From positions 372,001 through 436,000 of the forward strand of contig CBDCTC010000005.1 in the NCBI GenBank assembly GCA_965222125.1: a DNA stretch of 64,000 nucleotides, in the 5' to 3' direction. The notes beneath the pieces are model-generated. The model did not search any database, was not told where the DNA came from, and saw nothing but the letters and a program-made list of their open reading frames with translations. The first letter of the stretch is position 1; each line of letters begins with the position of its first letter. Positions 51,002-59,435 of the stretch are shown here, piece by piece. This DNA comes from CAZENU01 sp965222125 (GTDB lineage: Bacteria; Chloroflexota; Dehalococcoidia; Lucifugimonadales; CAZENU01). Made by a program: the position numbers and the translations under genes.

Positions 51002-51574
51002 CTACTGCAGCAGCTCCTGGATCAGCTCCTCCAGCTTCGCCGCGTCGAGCGCCCCGCTCCACGTCCGCACGATCTCGTGGTTGCCGTTGAGGAACACGGT
51101 GCTCGGCCAGCCGATCAGCTTGTAGTCGGCGACGATCTGCGGGTTCTCGGTGTAGCCGAGGGAGAACGTCAGGCCCAGCTCGTCGACGAACGCCTGCCCG
51201 TCCTCGGCCGAGTCGAAGCCGGGGACCTGCACGGCCAGCAGCTTGAAGTCGTCGTCCTTGTGCTTCTGGGACGCCTCCTCGAAGTCGGGCATTTCGACCC
51301 TGCACGGCCCGCACGATGGGTACCAGAAATTCACGACGGTCGGCTGGCCTGCGAAGTCGGACAGCTTTGCCGCCTCGCCGGCCGTGTTGTTGGCGTTGCC
51401 GAACAGCACCACGTCCAGCTCCGGCGCCGGTTGGCCCGCCGGGATGCCGCCGGAGCAGGACGCCGCCAGCACCGCGACTACGGCCGCAGCCGCCCATAGG
51501 AGACGCGGCCGGGAGCCGGCCGGGCGTCTGAGAGTCCATCCAAGGGCCGTTTTCAGCGTGTAGATCATGCTCAT
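51002..51574 (-). CDS. TlpA/ResA-type thioredoxin-fold lipoprotein
   Basis: 190 residues. Positive N-terminus, then WAAAAVVAVLAASC, a likely lipoprotein signal (Cys near residue 40). The thioredoxin-like domain has VVNFWYPSCGPCRVEMPDFEEAS with the CGPC redox pair, GFDSAEDGQAFVDELGL and the cis-Pro loop GWPSTVFLN. Such proteins reduce apocytochrome c haem-binding cysteines or help copper-site assembly outside the membrane. Start ATG at 51574; a second ATG two codons later is possible. A cytochrome maturation role is inference. Confidence 0.85.
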   Translation of the reverse strand: MSMIYTLKTALGWTLRRPAGSRPRLLWAAAAVVAVLAASCSGGIPAGQPAPELDVVLFGNANNTAGEAAKLSDFAGQPTVVNFWYPSCGPCRVEMPDFEEASQKHKDDDFKLLAVQVPGFDSAEDGQAFVDELGLTFSLGYTENPQIVADYKLIGWPSTVFLNGNHEIVRTWSGALDAAKLEELIQELLQ

Positions 51575-51651
51575 CTCTCCCCTAGCTCGTTTCGCCGTGC
51601 TTTCATTCTATTCGATGCTAGGTACGGGCGCGGGGGATGCGGAGGCGCCGG

Positions 51652-52893
51652 TCAGTCCGTATCCGGCTCCTGCATCAGCTCCGCCGCGTGCCGCATCAGG
51701 ACCTTCGCGCGGTCGTTCGGCACCTGCCTGGATTCGAGGTAGAGCCGCAGCGCCTCGCGCGGTTCGAGCCCGTCGGACGCCCGGTGGCCGAGGCGGTTCC
51801 GTGGCTGCTCGGCGACCTCGCGCGATATCGACGCGACGAAGTGGGCGCCCTCCAGTGCCTGTCTGATCTCCTCCTGCCTCAGGTACGCGTTCTGCTCCGC
51901 CTGCAGCCTGATCGATACCCTGACTATGGCGCCTTCGATATGTCGGCTCCGGATGGCCTGCACGACGCTGGCCGTCGGGTCCGCATCGCCCCGGCGGACG
52001 TCGACCTCGACGGTGAGGAAGCGTCTGGCGTCGACGTGGCGGAACTGGAAGTCCTCCGCCTTCACCCGCTGCCCGGCCGGCTGTGACGGGTCCAGGTCGA
52101 TCACGCAGAAGCCTTTGTCGTCCTTCTCCTCGCCGAAGTCGACCCGCTGCAGGCTCCCCGAATAGACCATGAGCGGGTTGTGGCCGAGCACCTGGTGCCG
52201 GTGGACGTGTCCGAGCGCCACGTAGTCGAGCTGCGGCAGCGACAGGTCGCTCTTCAGCAGGACGTGGTCCGTGCCCAGCATCATCGACTGCTCCGACCCG
52301 GCCGCGGCCTCGCTGACGGACACGTGTCCAGCGAACACCGCCGGGACGCTTTCGTCCAACTCGGACGCCTGCAGCCGAATGTTGTCCGCCAACGAGCGCT
52401 GTATTGCTTCGTTAACCTTGTCGGGCGTCAGGCCGCGCATATTTTCGCGGGCGAGAAAGCCGCTGCGCCGGATCCAAGGCAGGGCGACGATCTGCAGCGG
52501 GCCGTCCCGGGTCTCGACGACGTACGTGCCGGCGCGGTCTCCGTTGTAGACGTTGGGCACGTCGAGGGTGCGGAAGATCTCCAGCGCGGTCGCCCTGCTC
52601 GCGACGTGGGGCATGTCGTGGTTGCCCAGCAGCAGGAAGACCGGCACGCCGGCCGTCGAGAGGCGCGCGACGCGCCTGGCGAACTCGCGCTGGTGGGTCT
52701 GGGACGGGTCGCGGCTCTTGTAGGCGTCGCCGCAGAACAGCGCCAGGTCGGCGCCCTCGTCGATCGCGTAGTCGACGACCTCGTCCAGCGACGCGAGAAA
52801 GTCGCCGAGCCGCGTCGACAGCCCCGTCTCAGGGTCGGGCCGACCGTAGTTCTCCACGCCGATGTGCACGTCGGAGAAGTGGACTATGCGCAT
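51652..52893 (-). CDS. DNA repair exonuclease, SbcD/Mre11 type
   Basis: 413 residues. Metallophosphoesterase motifs in order: HFSDVHIG at residue 5, LFCGDAYKS, LLLGNHDMP, AGHVSVSEA and the ALGHVHRHQ metal ligands near residue 228. The start is at 52893, where the domain begins, not at the open frame's end (52998). SbcD cleaves hairpins and ends with the SbcC ATPase; no sbcC gene is adjacent. A C-terminal helical part (NAYLRQEEIRQALEG region) would be the capping domain. The upstream neighbour on the same strand is the DUF4143 ATPase. Confidence 0.88.
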   Translation of the reverse strand: MRIVHFSDVHIGVENYGRPDPETGLSTRLGDFLASLDEVVDYAIDEGADLALFCGDAYKSRDPSQTHQREFARRVARLSTAGVPVFLLLGNHDMPHVASRATALEIFRTLDVPNVYNGDRAGTYVVETRDGPLQIVALPWIRRSGFLARENMRGLTPDKVNEAIQRSLADNIRLQASELDESVPAVFAGHVSVSEAAAGSEQSMMLGTDHVLLKSDLSLPQLDYVALGHVHRHQVLGHNPLMVYSGSLQRVDFGEEKDDKGFCVIDLDPSQPAGQRVKAEDFQFRHVDARRFLTVEVDVRRGDADPTASVVQAIRSRHIEGAIVRVSIRLQAEQNAYLRQEEIRQALEGAHFVASISREVAEQPRNRLGHRASDGLEPREALRLYLESRQVPNDRAKVLMRHAAELMQEPDTD

Positions 52894-53036
52894 GAATGCT
52901 CGACCACGCTGGAGGACCGCTGTTGGAGCTGCCGCCAGTGTAACACCGCGGCAGAGCCCGCAGGCACCGCCACGCGGAACAGGGCAGGGGGCGGCCAACG
53001 TCTCATGGGCCGACCCTTAACCGGCGCCCCTGGCGC

Positions 53037-54212
53037 CTATCGCAGCGGGTCGCCGTCGAGCAGGTCGCCGCTCCAGAGGCGGCGTACGAATGTCTCCGCG
53101 GGCAGAATGTCGATCCCGTCGTCCGTCCGCCGGGCCCGGGGCTCGAGGCACACGACGACGCGGCGGCCGGTCTCGGGATACTCCTGGGCGATGGAGCGCA
53201 GGCCCTTCAGATGGTTGCGGTCGACCTTGGCGCTCGCCTTCGCCTCGACCGCAAGCCGCACGTCGCCGAGCACGAAGTCGACCTCGATGCCGCTTGGGAG
53301 GCGCCAGTACGACAGCTCGTCGTCGACCTCGCGGTAGCCGACGAACGCGGACAACTCGTGATGGACCCAGTTCTCGAAGGCCTTTCCGTAGAGCTCGGAC
53401 CCGGGCACGACCTCTCCCCGGCGGGCCAGCCGGTTCACCACGCCGACGTCCGCGAAGTAGAACTTGGGAGCGGCGGTGAGCCTGCGCTTGCGCCGCCTGC
53501 GGTATGCGGGCAGCCAGCGTCCCAGCAGTGTGTCTTCCAGGATGCCGAAGTAGCTCTTGGCCGTGGGGCTCGACACGCCGCACTCGCGGGCGACGTTCGA
53601 CACGTTGACAGCCTCGCCGTCGCTGAGGGCCGCGGTGTCGAGGAAGCCGGAGAATGCCGGCAGGTTGCGGACGAGGCCCTCAGCGGCGACCTCCTCCCTG
53701 AGATAGTCGGCCACGTAGGCGTCGAGCAGCCGCGTGGGCCGGCTAGCCTCGTATATCCTGGGCAGGTAGCCGTGGTTGAGCATCCTGGGCAGGTCGAAGT
53801 CGTCGCCGAGCTCGCCGGCGGTCAGGCCGCGCAGCTCCAGCCGGACGGCGCGGCCTCCGAGCAGGTTCGCGGCCCCGCGCCGTACCTTGCGGGCGCTGGA
53901 GCCGCATAGCCCGAAGCTGAGGCCCCGGTTCTCCATCAGCCAGTGGACCTCGTCGAGCAGGGCGGGTACCTTCTGCACCTCGTCGATGACGACCTGGCGC
54001 GTCGGGTCCGGCCCATCCGCCTCTATCTCCTGGCGCAGAAGCTCGGGGTTGACCGAGTACCGCCGGAACTCGTCGCTCTTGAGCAGGTCGACCCAGCGGG
54101 CGTCCGGGTAGGACTGCCTGAGCAGGGTCGTCTTCCCCGCCTGGCGGGGCCCCCACAGGAAGAACGTCTCGGTTCCCGGTAGGGGCAGTTTGAGGAGCCG
54201 CTTCGTGAGCAT
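53037..54212 (-). CDS. AAA ATPase with C-terminal DUF4143 nuclease-like domain
   Basis: 391 residues. Walker A is FLWGPRQAGKTTLLRQ near residue 25, Walker B the VVIDEVQKVP segment near residue 80, and sensor LCGSSARK follows. A winged-helix segment (ALSDGEAVNVSNVARECGVSSPTAKSYF, in part) and the DUF4143 domain (YFADVGVVNRL, KAFENWVHHEL, then IEVDFVLGDVRLAVEAKAS) close the protein. The last part is a PD-(D/E)xK-like fold. These ATPases occur in many genomes, often in defence or mobile islands, and their targets are unknown. Divergent from the AIPR gene with a direct-repeat site in between. Confidence 0.85.
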   Translation of the reverse strand: MLTKRLLKLPLPGTETFFLWGPRQAGKTTLLRQSYPDARWVDLLKSDEFRRYSVNPELLRQEIEADGPDPTRQVVIDEVQKVPALLDEVHWLMENRGLSFGLCGSSARKVRRGAANLLGGRAVRLELRGLTAGELGDDFDLPRMLNHGYLPRIYEASRPTRLLDAYVADYLREEVAAEGLVRNLPAFSGFLDTAALSDGEAVNVSNVARECGVSSPTAKSYFGILEDTLLGRWLPAYRRRRKRRLTAAPKFYFADVGVVNRLARRGEVVPGSELYGKAFENWVHHELSAFVGYREVDDELSYWRLPSGIEVDFVLGDVRLAVEAKASAKVDRNHLKGLRSIAQEYPETGRRVVVCLEPRARRTDDGIDILPAETFVRRLWSGDLLDGDPLR

Positions 54213-54227
54213 GGCACCTCATTGTAC

Positions 54228-54273
54228 CATGCAATACTAAAGCGGCGGTTTAACATATCATGTAATATTAAAG
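54228..54273. promoter_or_regulatory. Pair of direct repeats in front of the DUF4143 ATPase gene
   Basis: CATGCAATACTAAAG (54228-54242) and CATGTAATATTAAAG (54259-54273) differ at two of 15 positions and are 31 bases apart, close to three helical turns. The region is AT-rich against its surroundings. It begins 15 bases upstream of the ATPase start. Possible binding site for a regulator. Confidence 0.5.
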
Positions 54274-54379
54274 TATAGCTTCAGGTTTGCCCGTCAACAC
54301 AGGCATGCGCGGCAAGCGGTAACTCCGCTAGGCGTTCCAATTGTCACTTTCGCTGATGGACCGTGTGGCGCTTGCCCCA

Positions 54380-54385
54380 TATAAT
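54380..54385 (+). promoter_or_regulatory. -10 element of the AIPR gene
   Basis: Perfect TATAAT, 47 bases before the AIPR ATG, with no matching -35 at 16-18 bases. Confidence 0.4.
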
Positions 54386-54432
54386 GGGTTGGACTAGATG
54401 CCGGTCGTCGACTCCCCCAACGAGGAACTTCC

Positions 54433-56229
54433 ATGCCTACCCGTCAACAGCGCGAAGAGCAAAGAGCCCGGGAAATCGAGAGAATCACAAACAGGGTGAA
54501 GTCCCCTGCCAATCGACTGTTCGACGGTGATCTGGCGAAAGGATTCCTGTATTGGGCGGCGAACCTTCACTTAGATCAGACTCCGAACGAGCCAACGGTC
54601 GACGACCTACTATCCAACATCACGGATGGCAAGGACGACTTGGAGTTGGATGCGTACTACGTTGACGATGACGCTATGATTGTCTACCTCTTCCAGTCAA
54701 AGTATCGCTCCAAGCCCGGCAACCTCAGGATGGCCGACCTCGCTAGCTTCGTTGAAGTGCCGAGTAAACTGGCGACACCGCAGGTCCTTGCAGAGATTTC
54801 AAACGAACAGATATTGGAGTTCGCTCCCACGTTCCGTCGCGTGCTCCTCGGGGGGTACGAACTCCACCTTGTCTACCTCACGACGTTGCGTACAACCAAG
54901 CAGTTACAGGCTCGCGCAAGTGCGTGGGCAGGCAACCCCCTGACGCTTTCCATCGGTGGGGAGAGCATCGACGTTCCTCACTTCGTGACCCTTATGGACA
55001 TCGACTATCTGACCAGAGTGATCGATTCCCTGAATGAAGTCAGGGAGATTGAGCTGACGTTGGAGATAGATCCGTCAGGCTACCATCAATTGAGGTCAGG
55101 CGGATTCAGATGTCTGATCGCCTCCTTGGGTCTCAAGGAGTTGGCCGCGACATTTGATGAACACGGATACGCGATATTCCGGTACAACCCGAGAGGGCCT
55201 CTAGGGGCGGTCGCTGTAAACAAAGAGATCAAGGACACTCTAGAAGATCGGTCTCGGAGGGATCGGTTCCAGCTCATGAACAACGGCCTTTCGGCCGTTT
55301 GTACATCCTTCGCTGTAGCGGAACTGAACGATGCCCGTGCCGCGAGAGTCAATGTACGCGACTTTCAGATAGTCAATGGCTGCCAGACGACCTATAGCGT
55401 GTACGATCACTGGCGGAGGGGAGGTGAACTGGGTGGTGCCACGGTAACGCTGAAATTGGTCGAAGACCCATCATCCAACTTGAGGCATGAGATTAGCGCA
55501 GCCAGCAACAAGCAGTCTCAAATGAAGGATTGGGACTTTCTGTTCGACCAGCCTGATCAGGACCGGCTCCATACGGAATTCTTGAACCTTGATCCGCCGG
55601 TGTTCTATGAATTGAGACGTGGGCAGTACAAGTACATGGCTGGCCGTCCCGACGCCGTAAGGGCGACGGTCAAGGACATCGCCCAGACTATGTGGGCCTT
55701 CGTCGGGGCACCGGGCGAGGCGAAGGACAGACTGCGGGAGATTCCACGTTCAAGATCGAATCTTCACGGCGCTTACAGGCAGGTGTTCTTTCCAGAGATT
55801 CAGGCCGAACGCCTCAGGCTCCCATGGTTGGTTTACGAAAGAGTCCAAGATGAATGGAAGAGTTACAGCGACAGGACCGGCAAGCGCACTGATGAGCGAG
55901 CACACGGCAGGTTGCACGTCTTGTGGCTCATTGGAAGGAGCATTGTCCAGCTGCAAGGCGCGTCCGCGTACCGGGATGTGCCTATTGCAAGGGTGAACCG
56001 GCTGACGGAAACCTTGGACGAGTGGTTTCCAGATCATCACAAGGTCGCCGTCGAAACCATCACATACGTTGTGGAAGTCAAACAGGACAGTGCCAAACTG
56101 TCGGGGATACAGGTGCAGCTAAGGCAACTGTTTCGGTCAGCAGACAACTATGACGATTTCATGAGGCGTCACGACAGGCTGATACAGGAACGATGGCCTA
56201 CGTCCGGTAAAGGCCTGGCTGTCGCTTAG
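54433..56229 (+). CDS. AIPR-family abortive-infection phage-resistance protein
   Basis: 598 residues, typical AIPR length. The N-terminal part (SPANRLFDGDLAKGFLYWAA, LELDAYYVDDDAMIVYLFQSKY) has an endonuclease-like E/D-x-K pattern in YLFQSKYRS near residue 93. The AIPR core follows: FRYNPRGPLG near residue 252, RDRFQLMNNGLSAVC, the DFQIVNGCQTTYSV motif near residue 315, and AASNKQSQMKDWD. AIPR proteins stop phage growth by killing or arresting the infected cell, mechanism not known in detail. Start ATG with GAGGAA upstream. It is one of the few defence genes here; its neighbour is the ATPase to the left. Confidence 0.85.
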   Translation: MPTRQQREEQRAREIERITNRVKSPANRLFDGDLAKGFLYWAANLHLDQTPNEPTVDDLLSNITDGKDDLELDAYYVDDDAMIVYLFQSKYRSKPGNLRMADLASFVEVPSKLATPQVLAEISNEQILEFAPTFRRVLLGGYELHLVYLTTLRTTKQLQARASAWAGNPLTLSIGGESIDVPHFVTLMDIDYLTRVIDSLNEVREIELTLEIDPSGYHQLRSGGFRCLIASLGLKELAATFDEHGYAIFRYNPRGPLGAVAVNKEIKDTLEDRSRRDRFQLMNNGLSAVCTSFAVAELNDARAARVNVRDFQIVNGCQTTYSVYDHWRRGGELGGATVTLKLVEDPSSNLRHEISAASNKQSQMKDWDFLFDQPDQDRLHTEFLNLDPPVFYELRRGQYKYMAGRPDAVRATVKDIAQTMWAFVGAPGEAKDRLREIPRSRSNLHGAYRQVFFPEIQAERLRLPWLVYERVQDEWKSYSDRTGKRTDERAHGRLHVLWLIGRSIVQLQGASAYRDVPIARVNRLTETLDEWFPDHHKVAVETITYVVEVKQDSAKLSGIQVQLRQLFRSADNYDDFMRRHDRLIQERWPTSGKGLAVA

Positions 56230-56255
56230 CGGGTACCTTTGACTGGGACGTGGGC

Positions 56256-56540
56256 TCACCAACTGAAGTGCAGCATCACCACATCGCTGTTCCAGGGTAG
56301 GCTGTTCACCCAAGACCGCACTTGTGTTTCGGCTTCCGGGCCGAGACTCTTTGCGGTAACGTAGCTTTCCACCAAGGCTAGTAGGTGGTCGCGCTCGTAC
56401 TCCGCGAATACGTTCGCCCCGTCTGACACCTGCCAATCAGCCTCGCAACTGTACGTGATCAGATGGCGGGCAAACTCGAGCGCTGTCTCCTTCGGCCTGT
56501 CCAGATACGAGATTCTCACGACGCCAATGTCCAGTCCCAT
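56256..56540 (-). CDS. Hypothetical small protein
   Basis: 94 residues, not recognised. Starts MGLDIGVVRISYLDRPKE, then LEFARHLITYSCEADWQ, FAEYERDHLLALVESYV and ends NSDVVMLHFSW. It is alpha/beta in look, with Trp and His scattered, no membrane helix, no motif. GGAGGTGACAT precedes the ATG. Convergent with the AIPR gene 26 bases away. It may belong to the same defence region. Confidence 0.55.
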   Translation of the reverse strand: MGLDIGVVRISYLDRPKETALEFARHLITYSCEADWQVSDGANVFAEYERDHLLALVESYVTAKSLGPEAETQVRSWVNSLPWNSDVVMLHFSW

Positions 56541-56678
56541 ATGTCACCTCCATCCGATCTGGGGACCGGGCATTCTAGCGGACCTTGGCGGAAAAGGGAG
56601 GACCTGCCGGCCTCAGCCGACCCCCGGTCAGTCAAGGCCCGGTGGAGGGTACGGTGAGGGTCCGGTTCGCTCGCCCGC

Positions 56679-57154
56679 TCACTCCGCGTCGTCCATGAGC
56701 AGCTGCGCTGTAGATCGTTGCAGGGCGTCGGCCAGGGCGGTGAGCGTCTCGAAGCGCGGGAGGTGTTCCCCGTTCTCGATTCGCACGAGGGTGACGCGGC
56801 CTATTCTGGCCTTGCGGGTCAGATGCTGCTGCGTCATGCCCGCCCGCTTGCGGAGCGATCGAATGCGGCGGCCCGTGGCGTCCCTGCCGTGCGGCGTCGT
56901 GGCTTCCGCACGGGCCCGATACCGGGGTCGCAGTAGTGGCGGGCGAAGTCCCAGGGGATGTCGACTGCCTCGCCCGTCGCAGTTCGGAGGATCAGCTCCT
57001 GCGGGCTGGGCAGCTCGAGGCCGGCGAGCCGCTTGCCCTCCATGCCGCGGGCATCGCTGAACGGTATGACGCCGGAGCCTCCATCGGCGAACGTGACCTC
57101 TACACCAGTCGAGAGTGCGCGCACGGATGTCATCAACTGGTCGGCGTTCTTCAT
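56679..57154 (-). pseudogene. DUF2442-HTH regulator, frameshifted
   Basis: 476 bases, two short of a multiple of three. The 5' frame encodes a DUF2442 domain (VRALSTGVEVTFADGGSGVIPF, in part, GMEGKRLAGLELP, VDIPWDFARHYCDP). Beyond a run of C near 56920 the frame changes; adding one base gives RYRARAEATTP and then an XRE-type HTH, RRIRSLRKRAGMTQQHLTRKARIGRVTLVRIENGE in pieces, ending at a TGA at 56679-56681. Proteins of this layout act as antitoxin-like regulators. Its ATG overlaps the stop of the YgiT gene before it (ATGA). Confidence 0.7.
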
Positions 57155-57410
57155 CGTCGCGCTGGCCGACGCCTTACCCTGTGACTGACGGCGGTGCCGG
57201 CCGGAAAGCGGTACACGGGCGCGACGCCTCGCGGGTCCTGCTCGATCAGCGCGAAGAGCCGGCTGAACGTCGATTCCGAGCACAGCCTGTCTCCGCAGAT
57301 GTCGCAGACGCGAGCCGGGACGTCTTCGACAACCACCGTCCGCCCTCCCGTTTGGGCGGCACGACGGCCAGCTTGTCGACATACTGCCCGGGACACAGAT
57401 CACACTTCAC
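57151..57410 (-). pseudogene. YgiT/MqsA-type zinc-finger protein, second copy, frameshifted
   Basis: 260 bases. From a GTG at 57410 the frame reads VKCDLCPGQYVDKLAVVPPKREG, then must shift near 57352 to GRTVVVEDVPARVCDICGDRLC and FALIEQDPRGVAPVYRFP. The two CxxC pairs (CDLC, CDIC) and the VVVEDVPA strand match the intact copy at 57423-57653. Such zinc fingers are the N-terminal part of MqsA-like antitoxins. It begins 12 bases after the intact copy. Confidence 0.65.
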
Positions 57411-57422
57411 AGCTCGCCGCGC

Positions 57423-57653
57423 TCACGCCACCTCCTTGGGGAAGCGGTAGATGGGCGACGAGTAGGCAGGCTCGCCCTCCAGGGCGCGCTCAATGCCTTT
57501 GGAGGCCTTCTCGGTGAAGATCTGATCGCCACAGACGTCGCACACCAGGGCCGGTACGTCTTCCACCACCAGCAGCCGGTCGCCGCGGCGGGCGCTGAAC
57601 AGGACAGGCTTGTCCTTATAGGTTCCGGTGTGGCACGCGGTGCATTTCGTCAT
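57423..57653 (-). CDS. YgiT/MqsA-type zinc-finger antitoxin-like protein
   Basis: 76 residues. MTKCTACHTGTYKD (CxxC), LLVVEDVPALVCDVCGDQIFTEKA (CxxC) and a tail AYSSPIYRFPKEVA. Matches the YgiT zinc-finger family, which often partners a DUF4258 protein in toxin-antitoxin-like pairs. It begins directly after the TAG of the DUF4258 gene (57654-57656), so the two are adjacent. It is the only one of the four small genes here that is intact. Confidence 0.8.
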   Translation of the reverse strand: MTKCTACHTGTYKDKPVLFSARRGDRLLVVEDVPALVCDVCGDQIFTEKASKGIERALEGEPAYSSPIYRFPKEVA

Positions 57654-57957
57654 CTATGTCCCTCGCGTCACGGCTGTGGTCCAGTACGGCGCCATCGGTT
57701 CGTACGCAGTAATGACCAGCGCGGGCGACAGCGTCGTCGTTATCACAACGTGCAGGTCGCGTTTCGCATCAGTCTGCCCGTAGACCAAGCAGCAGGGGCC
57801 GCGCCTGTGCGCCGGATAGTCCTCGACGATTATACCATTCAGCAGGGCTTGCACGATTTCGTCGTAGCCTCGCCTCGACGGCCGCCTCTTGCTGGGCGTG
57901 GAGCGACAGCACGACGCCGCTCGTTCGGATGGTCTCCTTCAGGCGCTCCCAGCTCAT
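57654..57957 (-). pseudogene. DUF4258 toxin-like gene, frameshifted
   Basis: 304 bases, one more than a multiple of three. Start frame: MSWERLKETIRTSGVVLSLHAQQEAAVEA. Continuing in the next frame near 57870: DEIVQALLNGIIVEDYPAHRRGPCCLVYGQ, in pieces, then LHVVITTTL and APYWTTAVTRG, the full DUF4258 profile with the conserved HAQQ and RGPCCLVYGQ segments. The ATG overlaps the glyS stop (ATGA), so its translation would be coupled to glycyl-tRNA synthetase. Confidence 0.72.
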
Positions 57958-59315
57958 TGGGCAAAGCGGCGGCGCAGCTCATCGATCAGGTTGGCGATCG
58001 GGACGCGGTCCTGGGCCATCGTGTCGCGGTCGCGGATGGTGACCTTCTGGTCGTCGAGCGTGTCGAAGTCGACGGTGACGCACAGCGGCGTGCCCACCTC
58101 GTCCTGCCGTCGGTAGCGGCGCCCGATGCTCTGGGCGTCGTCGTACTGCACGAGGCCCTCGACGGCGCCCGAGCCCCGGACGAGGTCGTGGATCTCGCGG
58201 GCCGTCGGCGCCAGGCGTTCGTTGCGGCTCAGCGGCAGCACGGCGACCTTGACGGGGGCCAGGGTAGGGTGCAGCTTGAGCACGACGCGCTTCTCGGGCT
58301 TGCCCTTCGCGCTCACCGCCTCCTCCTCGGAGTAGGCGTCGACGAGGAAGGTCATCACAGAGCGGTCGACGCCGGCGGACGGTTCGATGACGTAGGGTGT
58401 GTAGCGCTCCCTGGTCTGCTCGTCGAAGTAGGTGAGCGACTCGCCGCTCGCCTCCGAGTGCGCTTTCAGGTCGTAGTCGGTCCGGTTGCAGATGCCCTGT
58501 ATCTCGCCCCAGCCCCAGGGATAGCGGTACTCGACGTCGTAGGTCGCCTTGGCGTAGTGGGCGAGCTCGTCCGGCTCGTGGGCCCGCAGGCGCAGCGCGT
58601 CCGGGTCGACGCCCAGGCCCGTGTACCAGGCCATGCAGTCGTCGAGCCACCGTCGGTGCCACTCCTCGTCCTCTCCGGGCTTGACGAAGAACTCGATCTC
58701 CATCATCTCGAACTCGCGGGTGCGGAAGATGAAGTTGCCGGTGGTGATCTCGTTGCGGAAGGCCTTGCCGATCTGCGCGACGCCGAAGGGCGGCCTGCGG
58801 CGCGTCGACGTGACGATGTTGTCGAAGTTGACGAAGATGCCCTGGGCCGTCTCGGGGCGCAGGTGCACCCGGCTGTCGTCCGACTGGACGGGCCCCACGT
58901 GGGTCTCGAACATCAGGTTGAAGTCGCGCGCGTCGGTGAAGGTGCCCCTCTCGCCGCATTCGGGGCAGGCGTCGCCCTCTAGCTGGTCCTCGCGATAGCG
59001 GCGTCGGCAGCTCGTGCAGTCGACCAGGGGGTCGGTGAAGCGCCCGACGTGGCCGCTGGCGACCCAGACCGACGGGTGCATCAGTATGGCGGCGTCGAGG
59101 CCGACCATGTCGCGGCGGCCCCACACGAAGGTCTGCCACCACGACCGCTTGACGTTGTTCTTGAGCTCGACGCCGAGGGGACCATAGTCCCACGTGCTGG
59201 CGAGCCCGCCGTAGATCTCGCTGCTCTGGAAAAGAAAGCCCCTGCGCTTGCACAGAGACGTGATGGTCTGGAGATCGATCCGTTCGGAGTTTTCTGACAC
59301 TGGTGCCTCACTCAT
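57954..59315 (-). CDS. glyS: Glycyl-tRNA synthetase (alpha2 type)
   Basis: 453 residues, single-chain class II synthetase. Motif 1 region GGLASTWDYGPLGVELKNN near residue 37, a zinc ribbon (CTSC...CPEC) around residues 100-120, motif 2 GKAFRNEITTGNFIFRTREFEMMEIE in part near residue 185, motif 3 SAGVDRSVMTFL near residue 320, and the anticodon-binding domain with PVKVAVLPLSRN. Attaches glycine to tRNA-Gly. This form is the archaeal/Thermus/Gram-positive type. GTG or ATG: start MSEAPVSENS at 59315. Confidence 0.97.
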   Translation of the reverse strand: MSEAPVSENSERIDLQTITSLCKRRGFLFQSSEIYGGLASTWDYGPLGVELKNNVKRSWWQTFVWGRRDMVGLDAAILMHPSVWVASGHVGRFTDPLVDCTSCRRRYREDQLEGDACPECGERGTFTDARDFNLMFETHVGPVQSDDSRVHLRPETAQGIFVNFDNIVTSTRRRPPFGVAQIGKAFRNEITTGNFIFRTREFEMMEIEFFVKPGEDEEWHRRWLDDCMAWYTGLGVDPDALRLRAHEPDELAHYAKATYDVEYRYPWGWGEIQGICNRTDYDLKAHSEASGESLTYFDEQTRERYTPYVIEPSAGVDRSVMTFLVDAYSEEEAVSAKGKPEKRVVLKLHPTLAPVKVAVLPLSRNERLAPTAREIHDLVRGSGAVEGLVQYDDAQSIGRRYRRQDEVGTPLCVTVDFDTLDDQKVTIRDRDTMAQDRVPIANLIDELRRRFAQ

Positions 59316-59435
59316 GCCGCCGGAGCGTCCCTTCGGGCCGGGACGTCGGGGCGACTCAAAGGTAGCAACCCGCGCGGCCGTTAGTCAAAAGCGTGGCCGT
59401 CTCGGGTTCCCCAACTATCCACCGTCCACTATCCA

